NCBI GenBank assembly: GCA_021775095.1
Contig: JAJFII010000104.1
Coordinates: forward strand, 1-64,000
Direction: 5' to 3'
DNA length: 64,000 bases
Origin: Rhodospirillales bacterium
GTDB taxonomy: Bacteria; Pseudomonadota; Alphaproteobacteria; Rhodospirillales; Casp-alpha2
This document shows, piece after piece, positions 24,090 through 32,915 of this stretch. Each line of letters begins with the position of its first letter. Position 1 is the first letter of the stretch. The notes under the pieces are model-generated. The model searched no databases and was not told where the DNA came from. It was given only the letters and a program-made list of their open reading frames with translations. The translations under genes and the position numbers were made by a program.

Positions 24090-25469
24090 TCAGATTTCAA
24101 CTGCATAGGGCTTGGGCTTTTGCGCCATAAAAAAGGCGACGCAGCCGATACCCATGACGCTGGCGGATATTAACAGAAGTTTTGCATATTTGTGGGTGAC
24201 GCCGAAGATCGGTTCGATCACGTTTGCATAACCTCCAGCTTCCAGAAAATACAATACGGCACCGGACATGGCCGAATAAAACGCGACCCGAAACGCCCAT
24301 GGGGCCACATCGCGATCAAGCCAGATGGTGAAAAACACAACGGGTGCCAAAAACATGGAAGCCGTACCACTGACGGCAACCGCAGAAAAGAGGTCTTCTG
24401 ATCCCAAAAATAAAAAGACAAGTCCGCCGAAAAGGAAAATCACCATACTGATCTGACCATTACGCACGGTTACAGCGGCCATTTTCATGTCGATAATTGT
24501 TAATTTTGAGGCACTGGAAAAGGTCGAATCCAGTGTTGATATGGCCGAAATAATCAAGGCAATATTAAATAAAACCATGCTGTTGGCACCGATCAGTCGG
24601 GTCAGGGCATGGACCATGTCTTCGCCTTCCGTTTTCACATCACCGGCAAAAACACCAAGCAATCCAAAGGCCACGATACAGGCAATACTTATCCAGCAGG
24701 CGTGGAGAAAACTTCTTCGGGTTGTCGTCCGGTCGGCGAGAAACCCGCGGTCCATCATCACCGGGTCATGCAGGGGGTAACTCCAGATTTGTAAAAATGC
24801 AACTGCCAGAAGAATCCATCCAGGCGACGTCATATCGGGACTGGTCGCGAGCAACGCCGGAAAATCAAACCCGCTTGTGCCGACGACCTGCATTAACAAA
24901 AGAACCAGGACGGCGATCAGAACGGCGGTTTGCATGACATCGGTTTTCAGTGACGCCCGTAACCCGCCCCTGACTGAATACCCAAGTGTCAGGAGGGAAA
25001 TGAGAAGAATTGCCAGTGTATAGGGAACCGTTCCGTTGACTCCAAAGACAATACCGACGACAAGCAGATTGGCGAACACTTCGCTCAACAATCTGACGGC
25101 AACGACGGCGTTGTACGCAAAGCTTCCCTGGCCGCCGAATTTGCTGTGCAAAAAATCCTGGACGCTGGTATACCCGTGGCGGAAACGAATGCTATCAACG
25201 ATCCACGCACCGGTCAAAAAAGACAGATAATAGGCAGCATAGGCGAGGGTGCCGGCAATTCCGTAATAAAACCCAAGGATGGCGGCGTTCAGGAGCGAAC
25301 GGGCAAACACCCAGGTTGTCACCTGCGACAGGATGAGGGTGGCCAATTGGGGGGCATCGCCGTTTTCGTCGGTTCCACGAAAAAACTCATCGGCCGATCG
25401 GACCCGCGGCGAAAACAAAAAACTGGCGACAATCAACAGTCCCAGACCGACAATCAAAATTTCGTTCAT
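24090..25469 (-). CDS. Sodium:solute symporter (SSS family)
   Basis: A 459-residue inner-membrane protein with about 12-13 hydrophobic segments. SLLTLGYSVRGGLRASLKTDVMQTAVL is the SSS signature region, and ISAISTLDSTFSSASKLTIIDM in the later part carries the conserved Ser/Thr cluster that lines the second Na+ site. The family takes up amino acids, acetate, sugars or vitamins with Na+. Ligand unknown. The next gene on the same strand starts upstream after 117 bases, so it may be expressed alone. Confidence 0.88.
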   Translation of the reverse strand: MNEILIVGLGLLIVASFLFSPRVRSADEFFRGTDENGDAPQLATLILSQVTTWVFARSLLNAAILGFYYGIAGTLAYAAYYLSFLTGAWIVDSIRFRHGYTSVQDFLHSKFGGQGSFAYNAVVAVRLLSEVFANLLVVGIVFGVNGTVPYTLAILLISLLTLGYSVRGGLRASLKTDVMQTAVLIAVLVLLLMQVVGTSGFDFPALLATSPDMTSPGWILLAVAFLQIWSYPLHDPVMMDRGFLADRTTTRRSFLHACWISIACIVAFGLLGVFAGDVKTEGEDMVHALTRLIGANSMVLFNIALIISAISTLDSTFSSASKLTIIDMKMAAVTVRNGQISMVIFLFGGLVFLFLGSEDLFSAVAVSGTASMFLAPVVFFTIWLDRDVAPWAFRVAFYSAMSGAVLYFLEAGGYANVIEPIFGVTHKYAKLLLISASVMGIGCVAFFMAQKPKPYAVEI

Positions 25470-25586
25470 TTAAATACCAAGTCGTTTGGTGCCGCCCCGG
25501 TTGGCGGCTGGCAGGCTCATAAGATGCCGAAATTTACGTGCCTGCCTGGATCAAGAGAAGTCACATCCCTGTGACTGCTGTCTCGT

Positions 25587-26600
25587 TCAATCAACTTTAA
25601 TCAAAAGTTTGCCGGTATTTTCTCCCCGATAAAGCATCTGGAGGGCACCCGGAGCCTGGTCCATATCTGCCAGAACATGTTCGCGGGCGACGAGCTGACC
25701 TTTGCGGAGCCAATCTGCCAGATGTTTGACGGCTTCCAGATATCGTTGCTTATAATCCAAAACCAAAAACCCGGTCATTCGGGCGCGGTTAACCATCAAT
25801 TGACGGTGGACCCGCGGTCCCACGGGAAGTGGGCTCCATTCTTGGATCGCGGCGGTTCCACAAACGGTAATTCGGGCACCCAATGCCAAGTGCTCAAAGA
25901 CCGCGTCGGATATGGGGCCGCAGGTATTGTCAAAATAGATGTTAACACCGGACGGGCATTTGTCACCGAGCTCGGCTTGCAGATCTCCGGTGTTTTTATA
26001 GTCGATGGCCTGGTCGTAACCAAATTCGGTTATACATTGCTGAACTTTGTCGCGACCGCCGGCAATGCCGAGCGTTTGGCAGCCATGCAATTTTGCGATT
26101 TGTCCAACGCAGGATCCGACCGCACCCGCTGCCGTCGAGACGACAACCGTTTCCCCGGCCTGTGGGTCACACGCATCAAGCAGGCCAAAATATGCGGTAA
26201 TGCCGTTCAGCCCAAGAATGCCCAGGGCGAGGGACGGCGACAGGTCCTCATCAGTGACCCGCCGCATGACATTGTCGCCATTGCTGATCGTCAGACGCTG
26301 CCAGCCAAACAGGCCGCAAACCACCTCACCAACCGCATAGTCCCGATGGTTGGAGGCAACGATTTTGCCGACCGCAAAGGCGCGCATGACATCGCCGACG
26401 GCGACCGGGGGCAAATAGTTAGGAGTATCGTTAACCCAACCGCGCATCGCCGGATCAACGGACAAAAACTGGTTATGAACCAGAAACTCGCCAGCTTTCA
26501 GGGCGTCGACCGGTTGGCTCACGACGGTAAAATATTCGGCTCCGGGCACACCAATGGGGCGGGCATTTAAAAGCACTCTTCGGTTTTCCATGGAGGTCAT
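25587..26600 (-). CDS. NADP-dependent oxidoreductase of the MDR superfamily (CurA / prostaglandin reductase type)
   Basis: A 337-residue zinc-independent MDR reductase. The N-terminal MENRRVLLNARPIGVP...EYFTVV and MRGWVNDTPNYLPPVAVGDVMRA are hallmarks of the CurA/PTGR group. VSTAAGAVGSCVGQIAKLHGC is the nucleotide-binding site. Members reduce alpha,beta-unsaturated ketones and related enones. Overlaps the stop of the acyl-CoA synthetase by four bases, so the two are translated together. Probably works on an unsaturated CoA ester or its breakdown product. Confidence 0.87.
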   Translation of the reverse strand: MTSMENRRVLLNARPIGVPGAEYFTVVSQPVDALKAGEFLVHNQFLSVDPAMRGWVNDTPNYLPPVAVGDVMRAFAVGKIVASNHRDYAVGEVVCGLFGWQRLTISNGDNVMRRVTDEDLSPSLALGILGLNGITAYFGLLDACDPQAGETVVVSTAAGAVGSCVGQIAKLHGCQTLGIAGGRDKVQQCITEFGYDQAIDYKNTGDLQAELGDKCPSGVNIYFDNTCGPISDAVFEHLALGARITVCGTAAIQEWSPLPVGPRVHRQLMVNRARMTGFLVLDYKQRYLEAVKHLADWLRKGQLVAREHVLADMDQAPGALQMLYRGENTGKLLIKVD

Positions 26601-28234
26601 TCATTCATCTTTTTAAGTTCAGCATCGCGTAAATCCTTGCGTTTGATTTTATTGGTGGCAGTCAGCGGCAGGTTATCGACAAATTCGATAAGTCTTGGGT
26701 ACTCATGGGGACTCAGTCGGGTTTTAACATGGGCCCGGATCTCGTGCTCCAATTGCTCGGTTCCCCGGTAACCGGGTTTTAAGAGGATAAATACCTTGAT
26801 GGCTTCTGTGCGGACAGGATCGGGAACCCCAATGGCGGCGGCCAGAGAAACCGCAGGGTGGGTGCAGAGACAGTCTTCGATTTCGCCCGGACCAATGCGA
26901 TACCCGGCCGAGGTAATGACGTCATCGGCCCGGCCAACAAACCAAAAATATCCATCGGCGTCCATTTTGCCGTCGTCACCGGTTAACAACCAACCGTTTT
27001 TATATTTCTCTTTAGTGGCCTTCGGATTGTCCCAATATTCCAGCAACATGACTGGATCAGGGGCCTTTACGGCAATTTGTCCCTCTTCGCCCGGCGGTAA
27101 AACATGTCCCAGATTGTCGATAATTGCAATCTGGTGACCGGGTGCAGGTTTCCCCATGGACCCGGGTTTGACAGCCATAATTTTCTGGCAGTTGGTAATG
27201 ATTAAGTTGCATTCTGTCTGGCCATAAAATTCGTTGCAGGTAACACCCAGATGTTGCCGTGCCCAATCCAGCAATTCCACACCCATGGGTTCTCCGGCGA
27301 CTGCGATGGTTCTTAAATTCACACCAAATCCCGGAATGTCTTCGACACTTCGCATCAAATTCAGCGCCGTCGGCGGCATAAATATATTTCTGACCTTGTA
27401 CTTCGCCATTAGCCTAAGGGCCGCTTGCGGGTCATATTTTTTGGCGCGATAGGCCAAATTTGTAACCCCGTGGTGCCACGAACACATCAGGCAATTCATA
27501 AGTCCGGCAATCCACGCCCAGTCGGCAGGTGTCCACATCCGGTCGTCGGCTTGCGGCAGGAAGTCATGGAACAGTTCCATCCCCGTCAAATGGCCAAACA
27601 GCGTCCTGTGGGCATGCAAGGCCCCCTTCGGATTGCCTGTTGTGCCGGAGGTATAAACGATAAAAGCGGGATCCTCTGATTTTGTCTCGAGCGGTTTAAA
27701 CCGGGCCGAGGCTTGTTTCACTTCTGCCCAAAAATCGACAACCCCATCCGTGCCCTGGTTACCGTCAACCAGCAATATTCGCTCCAGGTTCGGAAGATCG
27801 GCCCGAATGGCTTCAATTTTTGCAAGGTTTAAGGAATCCGTGACGAGCATTTTGGCACCTGAATTCTGAAGACGGAACCTGAGGGCATCTTCGCCAAACA
27901 AGGTGAACAGGGGAATCGATATCCCCCCCATTTTCCAGGCGGCAATGTGGGACAAAGCGGCTTCCGCCGATTGGGATAATAAAATTCCCAGGCGATCCGT
28001 TCTTCCTAACCCCTGGGAAATCAGAACGTTGGCGAGCTGGTTGGATAAATCACGCAGATCGGAAAACCGATACTCGGTGTCGCCGGTTTCATCATCAACG
28101 ACAATCAGCGCTAATTTATCCGGTGTTGTTGCAGCCTGTTTATCGCAAACATCCACACCCATATTAAAGTATTCGGGAATATCCCAGGTATGGGCTTGAT
28201 ATATTTTTTCATAGGATCCTAGATTGGTAACCAA
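26597..28234 (-). CDS. AMP-forming acyl-CoA synthetase
   Basis: A 545-residue ANL-superfamily enzyme. The P-loop-like AMP motif is FIVYTSGTTGNPKGALHAHRT, then NEFYGQTECNLI, then GWLLTGDDGKMDADGYFWFVGRADDVITSAGYRIGPGEIE, and the C-terminal catalytic lysine in NKIKRKDLRD. It activates a carboxylic acid to its CoA thioester with ATP. The domain pattern fits medium-chain acyl or aryl-CoA synthetases more than acetyl-CoA synthetase (length about 650). Forms an operon with the MDR reductase and is divergent from an SDR gene. Confidence 0.9.
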   Translation of the reverse strand: MVTNLGSYEKIYQAHTWDIPEYFNMGVDVCDKQAATTPDKLALIVVDDETGDTEYRFSDLRDLSNQLANVLISQGLGRTDRLGILLSQSAEAALSHIAAWKMGGISIPLFTLFGEDALRFRLQNSGAKMLVTDSLNLAKIEAIRADLPNLERILLVDGNQGTDGVVDFWAEVKQASARFKPLETKSEDPAFIVYTSGTTGNPKGALHAHRTLFGHLTGMELFHDFLPQADDRMWTPADWAWIAGLMNCLMCSWHHGVTNLAYRAKKYDPQAALRLMAKYKVRNIFMPPTALNLMRSVEDIPGFGVNLRTIAVAGEPMGVELLDWARQHLGVTCNEFYGQTECNLIITNCQKIMAVKPGSMGKPAPGHQIAIIDNLGHVLPPGEEGQIAVKAPDPVMLLEYWDNPKATKEKYKNGWLLTGDDGKMDADGYFWFVGRADDVITSAGYRIGPGEIEDCLCTHPAVSLAAAIGVPDPVRTEAIKVFILLKPGYRGTEQLEHEIRAHVKTRLSPHEYPRLIEFVDNLPLTATNKIKRKDLRDAELKKMNE

Positions 28235-28333
28235 AACAACTTCCTCTGCGTTATCATTTTGCCCTCAGGGTTAGCAATTTGGTTCGCGGCAGGTGTAGTT
28301 TTACATATAATTTTTTAACGCGAGGGACTATTC

Positions 28334-29173
28334 ATGTTCGTATCTGATTTGTTGGCTGGCAAGCGCTTTTTGATAACTGGCGGCGGGTCCGGTTTAGGCA
28401 AAATGATGGCCCGTAAAATTTGCCAACTCGGTGGTTCCGTGTCCCTTTGCGGGCGCAGGGAACAGGTCCTGCAAGAGACTGCGGATGGGATTAATGGGGA
28501 ATTTGCCAATCGGGTGACGTGGCACAGGTTGGATATTCGTGATCCCGAAGCCGTTGATGCGGTTGTTGACGCTGTCTGGGACGAAGGCCCGTTGGACGGA
28601 TTGATTAACAATGCTGCCGGTAATTTTCTGGCACGGACGGAAACCATTTCCCATCGTGCCATGGACGCCGTCGTCAACATTGTGTTGCATGGGACGGCCT
28701 ATATGACATTGGCCTGCGGCAAAAAGTGGATCGCCGATAAACGCCCGGGCAATGTCCTCAGCATCGTCACGACCTATGCCTGGACCGGCTCCGCCTATGT
28801 GGTTCCGTCGGCCATGGGCAAGGCCGCCGTATTGGCCATGACGCGGAGTCTGGCCGTCGAATGGGGACCAAAGGGCATCCGGCTCAACGCCATTGCACCT
28901 GGGCCCTTTCCGACCGAGGGGGCGTGGCAACGACTGGTGCCGACAAAAAAACTGGCGGACGTCTGGGAGCAGAGAAATCCACTGGGTCGCACCGGTGAAC
29001 ATGACGAATTGATGAACCTTGTGGCTTATTTGCTGTCCGATCAATCGGGTTACATCAATGGCGATGTGGTCACCATAGACGGCGGAGAATGGCTGGCTGG
29101 CGCCGGGCAATTTAACTTTGCAAAGATGTTGTCGGACGATGAGTGGGAATCGATAACCCCAACCAAAAAATAA
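28334..29173 (+). CDS. SDR-family protein, 2,4-dienoyl-CoA reductase-like
   Basis: A 279-residue short-chain dehydrogenase. TGGGSGLGKMMA binds the cofactor and NNAAGNFL is the dienoyl-CoA reductase version of the NNAG motif. At the active site the usual Tyr-x-x-x-Lys is SAMGK: the tyrosine position is Ser and only Lys remains, as in 2,4-dienoyl-CoA reductases. GRREQVL after the second strand suggests NADPH. Divergent from an acyl-CoA synthetase and an enone-reductase-like gene, which together suggest unsaturated acyl-CoA breakdown. Confidence 0.85.
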   Translation: MFVSDLLAGKRFLITGGGSGLGKMMARKICQLGGSVSLCGRREQVLQETADGINGEFANRVTWHRLDIRDPEAVDAVVDAVWDEGPLDGLINNAAGNFLARTETISHRAMDAVVNIVLHGTAYMTLACGKKWIADKRPGNVLSIVTTYAWTGSAYVVPSAMGKAAVLAMTRSLAVEWGPKGIRLNAIAPGPFPTEGAWQRLVPTKKLADVWEQRNPLGRTGEHDELMNLVAYLLSDQSGYINGDVVTIDGGEWLAGAGQFNFAKMLSDDEWESITPTKK

Positions 29174-29254
29174 CCAAACCCAAAGCAGCAGTAAATTACT
29201 GTTTGGAAATCGGCAATTCGCAGGCCCAGACCCTGCTACCAGAAACCCAAAGCG

Positions 29255-30364
29255 TTATTGCACGACGTCTTCTCCGGCTGCGTCGCCTTCAAAAAACTTA
29301 AAAGCACTTAATCCGTCGATGACCACGCCGTCAAATCCCTGGGCAATAATGCCATATAAAAAGGAATTTGTATTGCCGCTCATGACCCCCTGCCAGTCAG
29401 GCCGCCAAAATTCCACATTATAACGGTCCGGATCGTTCGGTAGCGGTGCGCTGATCCAAAACGGTGACCCTTCACGCCAGTTGGACTTCCAGTAGTAGTG
29501 ATAACTGGCGGCTGTCCCCACATTCATGTAAGCAAAAACCATGCGCCGGGCTCCGACTTTTTTGTATTTGAGGGTTTCAACGGCCTGCCTGGAAAGGGGT
29601 TTGCGGCCATGAAAAACTTCGACAAGTAACGCGTCGTAATTGGTTTCATGCATTTGCAGGGCAAATTGTGCCTGTTGACCAAAGGGGGCTGAATTTCGAA
29701 TGGTCGCGTAATTTTGCACCATATCCAAAGACAGAATGCTCTTGGAATTTTCCAGAGGAGGACGCGCCGGGTGCGTTGGCAGTTTATAAATATCCTGGCT
29801 CGGTACGTCGGAGACGTAGGACAAAAAACCGCGCTCGTTGGCCATTTTACGGGCTTGGTCAATGATCTTTATGTCTTTGCCATAATCCAGGGTCAATACC
29901 TTAAGGCCGTTGTTTTTGGCGTAGTCGGCGAGCGCCAACATGGGCGTTTGCCGATCAGCAACGGGCGGCGAACCAAAAGGCCGATCGCCCCTTGCTTCCG
30001 CAAAAAACAAACCTTCCTGCATAATTCCGTCAATAGCCCGCATATAGGCGCGGGCGGGGGATGTTTTGGTTTCGTCCGTCGCGTCGCGTTTGACCAGCAG
30101 ATCCAATCCGTCCTTTGCGATGACAACAAAATTTGGTTTGTTTCGTCTGGCATAGGCGGAAATGCGTTGCACAAACATCCTCATTTCTTCACGCAAATCC
30201 AGTAACAATGCACCGGAAGGTTGGCCAATGGCACCTCCGACACCGCCTGTGAGCGGTACGCCCTGAATTCGTGTCTGGCCGGGTGCCTGTCCCCAGGCCG
30301 GGACAGGCACCAGCGAGAGGCTCAAAAGGGCGGCGACAACGAAGCGGTTTTTACGGCAGGTCAT
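29255..30364 (-). CDS. Exported GH114/TM1410-like glycosidase-type protein
   Basis: A 369-residue protein with a signal peptide (RFVVAALLSLSLVPVPAWG). The barrel starts with MRMFVQRISAYARRNKPNFVVIAKDG, continues with VLTLDYGKDIKIIDQARKMANERGFLSYV, and has ARRMVFAYMNVGTAASYHYYWKSNW and FDGVVIDGLSAFKFF near the end. This order matches the TM1410-like/endo-alpha-1,4-polygalactosaminidase (GH114) group. The periplasmic substrate is unknown, as for most of that family. Convergent with the SDR gene and divergent from the DUF3179 gene. Confidence 0.75.
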   Translation of the reverse strand: MTCRKNRFVVAALLSLSLVPVPAWGQAPGQTRIQGVPLTGGVGGAIGQPSGALLLDLREEMRMFVQRISAYARRNKPNFVVIAKDGLDLLVKRDATDETKTSPARAYMRAIDGIMQEGLFFAEARGDRPFGSPPVADRQTPMLALADYAKNNGLKVLTLDYGKDIKIIDQARKMANERGFLSYVSDVPSQDIYKLPTHPARPPLENSKSILSLDMVQNYATIRNSAPFGQQAQFALQMHETNYDALLVEVFHGRKPLSRQAVETLKYKKVGARRMVFAYMNVGTAASYHYYWKSNWREGSPFWISAPLPNDPDRYNVEFWRPDWQGVMSGNTNSFLYGIIAQGFDGVVIDGLSAFKFFEGDAAGEDVVQ

Positions 30365-30513
30365 AATGGGGTCTACTTTTAAAATCCAAGCATTCGTTAG
30401 GTTAAAGCAATAGTGTTAATCAGGCGTTGATGAAAAGCCGTCGGGGCTGTCTATCACTGTTTTGTGAATTTCCTTGAGTTGCTCAAAAATTTCTCAATCG
30501 TCAAAGTGTACCC

Positions 30514-31488
30514 ATGAAAAAACTTTTGTTAAATTGCTTTTTGCTGATTTTAGGGACGTTTGTCTCGTTCGTTGCCCAGGCTCAGGTTCCGAGCAGCTGG
30601 ACATATGAATGGAAAAACACAGATTTTACGAAACACGCGGTCGAATTTGGTGAAATCCTTTCCGGTGGCCCGCCTAAGGATGGCATACCGTCTATCGATA
30701 AGCCAATATTTGCCGGCTATGGCGACGAACGGGTCATGAAGATGGCACCGACGGAACCGGTAATTGGTGTCGTTATCAACGGCCAGGCAAGGGCTTACCC
30801 CCTCTACGTCCTGACCTGGCATGAAATCGTTAATGATGAATTTAACGGCGTACCGATAACGGTAACTTTCTGTCCTCTATGTAATTCGTCGATTGTTTTC
30901 GACCGTCGGTTGGACGGACGTGTCCTTGATTTCGGCACGACCGGCAAACTTCGCAATTCTGACATGGTCATGTATGACCGCCAGACCGAATCCTGGTGGC
31001 AACAATTTCTCGGGCAGGGCATCGTCGGTGAAATGACCGGCAAACGCTTAACAATGCTTCCGTCGCGCCTCGAATCTTTTGCTAACTTCAAAAAACGCGC
31101 TCCGGACGGACAGGTTCTGGTCCCGACAAATCCGCGGATGCGCAACTACGGGCAAAACCCTTACGCCGGTTATGACACGGCCAGTTTCCCCTTTTTATAT
31201 CGGGGGGATATGCCTGATTATATCGACCCAATGGTCCGTATTGTGGTTGTTGAGGGAAAAGCCTGGTCGTTTCCCCTGTTGGTCAAAAAGGGAACGGTGG
31301 TGGACGGGGACTTGGAGATTACCTGGCAGAGCGGGCAAAATTCGGCGCTGGATACCCGCGCCATAAGGGAAGGACGGGACGTCGGCAACATTACCGTTCG
31401 GCGTCGTGGTCATGATGTTGTGCATGACGTTACTTTTGCCTTTGTCTACCATGCATTTCATGATGGAAAACGGATAATCACAAATTAA
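30514..31488 (+). CDS. Exported DUF3179 family protein
   Basis: A 324-residue protein with a signal peptide (KLLLNCFLLILGTFVSFVAQAQ). The DUF3179 core is clear: INGQARAYPLYVLTWHEIVND, then TVTFCPLCNSSIVFDRRLDG with two cysteines (CPLC), TGKLRNSDMVMYDRQTESWWQQF and GLGQ-like IVGEMTGKRL. The function of the family is not established. The conserved CPLC pair and the His/Trp cluster suggest a metal or redox site, which is inference. Lies alone with 149 bases upstream. Confidence 0.85.
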   Translation: MKKLLLNCFLLILGTFVSFVAQAQVPSSWTYEWKNTDFTKHAVEFGEILSGGPPKDGIPSIDKPIFAGYGDERVMKMAPTEPVIGVVINGQARAYPLYVLTWHEIVNDEFNGVPITVTFCPLCNSSIVFDRRLDGRVLDFGTTGKLRNSDMVMYDRQTESWWQQFLGQGIVGEMTGKRLTMLPSRLESFANFKKRAPDGQVLVPTNPRMRNYGQNPYAGYDTASFPFLYRGDMPDYIDPMVRIVVVEGKAWSFPLLVKKGTVVDGDLEITWQSGQNSALDTRAIREGRDVGNITVRRRGHDVVHDVTFAFVYHAFHDGKRIITN

Positions 31489-31654
31489 AGCTGCCATCCG
31501 TTGTTGTGTGACCCCTCAAACGGTCAGGGCCACCGGGACCACAAGGCGGTGCCGAACAGATATGGCCTATCGATATGCCAGGCCCGCGCGGGACATCGTT
31601 TCACCTTGCGCGTGATTTTTCACGACACCAGTTCGTGCACGCACTGCGGCAGCC

Positions 31655-32800
31655 TTATAGGTAAGGTAGAATTTTCGCAATCAACGCCGCCGTCTGGTTT
31701 TCCCAGGACAAAGCGGCCATGGACAGGGCAGCTTGACGCCCGCGCCGGCGGCGGTCCGCAGAATCCAAATAGGCCTGCTCCAGACAACTGACGATTTCAT
31801 CAATGTCCGAATTGCACCAGTCGCGCCGTGCCCCGTCACCGGCCGTTGATTGGCGCAGCAGCGGGTAACAATTTTCCTGGCGATCAATAATATCCAAATG
31901 GCCGGTATTGTGCGACAAGATGCAGGGTACACCACAGGCCATGGCTTCCATGGCAACCAGGTTGGTACCACCTTCACAACGACTTGCGAAGACCGCAACG
32001 TCGACCTCATTCAGGACGGCCGGCATGCGGCTGTTGGAGACCCATCCCAAATCGACAAAGGCGGTCGGAGGAATACCGTTGTCGCGGGCCCAGGCCGTCA
32101 GGTTGAGGGTTCCATTTGCATCGGCTTCAGGTGCCGTTTGGATTAGCGGTGATTCACCTATGGATTGCGCCGATGGTATCCAGCTGTTTTGCCAGGCTGT
32201 TACCAGCAGGGAATCCGGGTGACGCTCATGAAATATTTTAAATGCCGACAGAACCTGGTCCTGGCCTTTTCGATATTCAAGTTTGCCGCCGGAAAATATA
32301 ATGAATCGGCCGCTGGGAACGCCCTGTTTTTGCGCCGGTGAAAACAGCCCTGTATCGACGCCCTGTGAGACAAAAGTCACATTGGGAATTTTATTCGCCA
32401 GGCACAGGTTCCGGTTCCAACTGGAGCCGACCAGCAAAAGGTCCCAGGCCGTGGCGCGGGATATTTCCGGTGGCCCGAAATGGCTTTCTTCAAAAAAACA
32501 AATGGCAATATTTTTTCGGCCACGCAGGGTTTGCGTCTTTGGGTTTTCCCGGAACTGGTTGCCCAGGGAGTGGAGCAAGGTCGAGGTTGTTAACGTCGAT
32601 TTTGAAAGGGGGGGCGGTTGAAAATGTGAACGGAGCCTGTCGGCAATGGCGTCACTGAGACCAATGAAATGCGGGTCTGAAACCAGGAGGGGCGGAAGTG
32701 GGCCGTTTTCGATCAGGTTCAGCGCCAGATTTAGGCCAAAAATGCCCCAACCATGGCGGTCGGAGAGTTGCCATGAAATTCCGATGTGCTGGCTTTGCAT
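31655..32800 (-). CDS. Glycosyltransferase of the GT-B (GT4-like) fold
   Basis: A 381-residue enzyme. The N-terminal domain opens MQSQHIGISWQLSDRHGWGIFG; the C-terminal domain has FIIFSGGKLEYRKGQDQVL and DVAVFASRCEGGTNLVAMEAMACGVPCI, the E-x7-E donor-sugar site of GT4. It transfers a sugar from a nucleotide donor, probably to a surface polysaccharide or lipid. The frame extends to a TTG at 32836, but ATG 32800 gives the natural N-terminus. Divergent from the molybdopterin oxidoreductase. Confidence 0.82.
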   Translation of the reverse strand: MQSQHIGISWQLSDRHGWGIFGLNLALNLIENGPLPPLLVSDPHFIGLSDAIADRLRSHFQPPPLSKSTLTTSTLLHSLGNQFRENPKTQTLRGRKNIAICFFEESHFGPPEISRATAWDLLLVGSSWNRNLCLANKIPNVTFVSQGVDTGLFSPAQKQGVPSGRFIIFSGGKLEYRKGQDQVLSAFKIFHERHPDSLLVTAWQNSWIPSAQSIGESPLIQTAPEADANGTLNLTAWARDNGIPPTAFVDLGWVSNSRMPAVLNEVDVAVFASRCEGGTNLVAMEAMACGVPCILSHNTGHLDIIDRQENCYPLLRQSTAGDGARRDWCNSDIDEIVSCLEQAYLDSADRRRRGRQAALSMAALSWENQTAALIAKILPYL

Positions 32801-32915
32801 GGCAGCAATTCTTTCAAAAAATACCTGTCTCCGCAATCCCCTGATAGGGCTTCTGATTCTTGCCTGTCAGCGTTCTCAGGCATACAATCCAATTTTACGA
32901 ATTGGCGAGAAAATC

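Noticed and set aside
25677-26570. Long plus-strand frame of 297 codons
   Set aside because: Lies fully antisense to the MDR reductase, whose motifs are clear; its residues reflect the complement of that gene.
31501-31791. Plus-strand frame with a CTHC motif between DUF3179 and the glycosyltransferase
   Set aside because: No ribosome site; the second half is antisense to the glycosyltransferase end. The Cys pair alone is not evidence.
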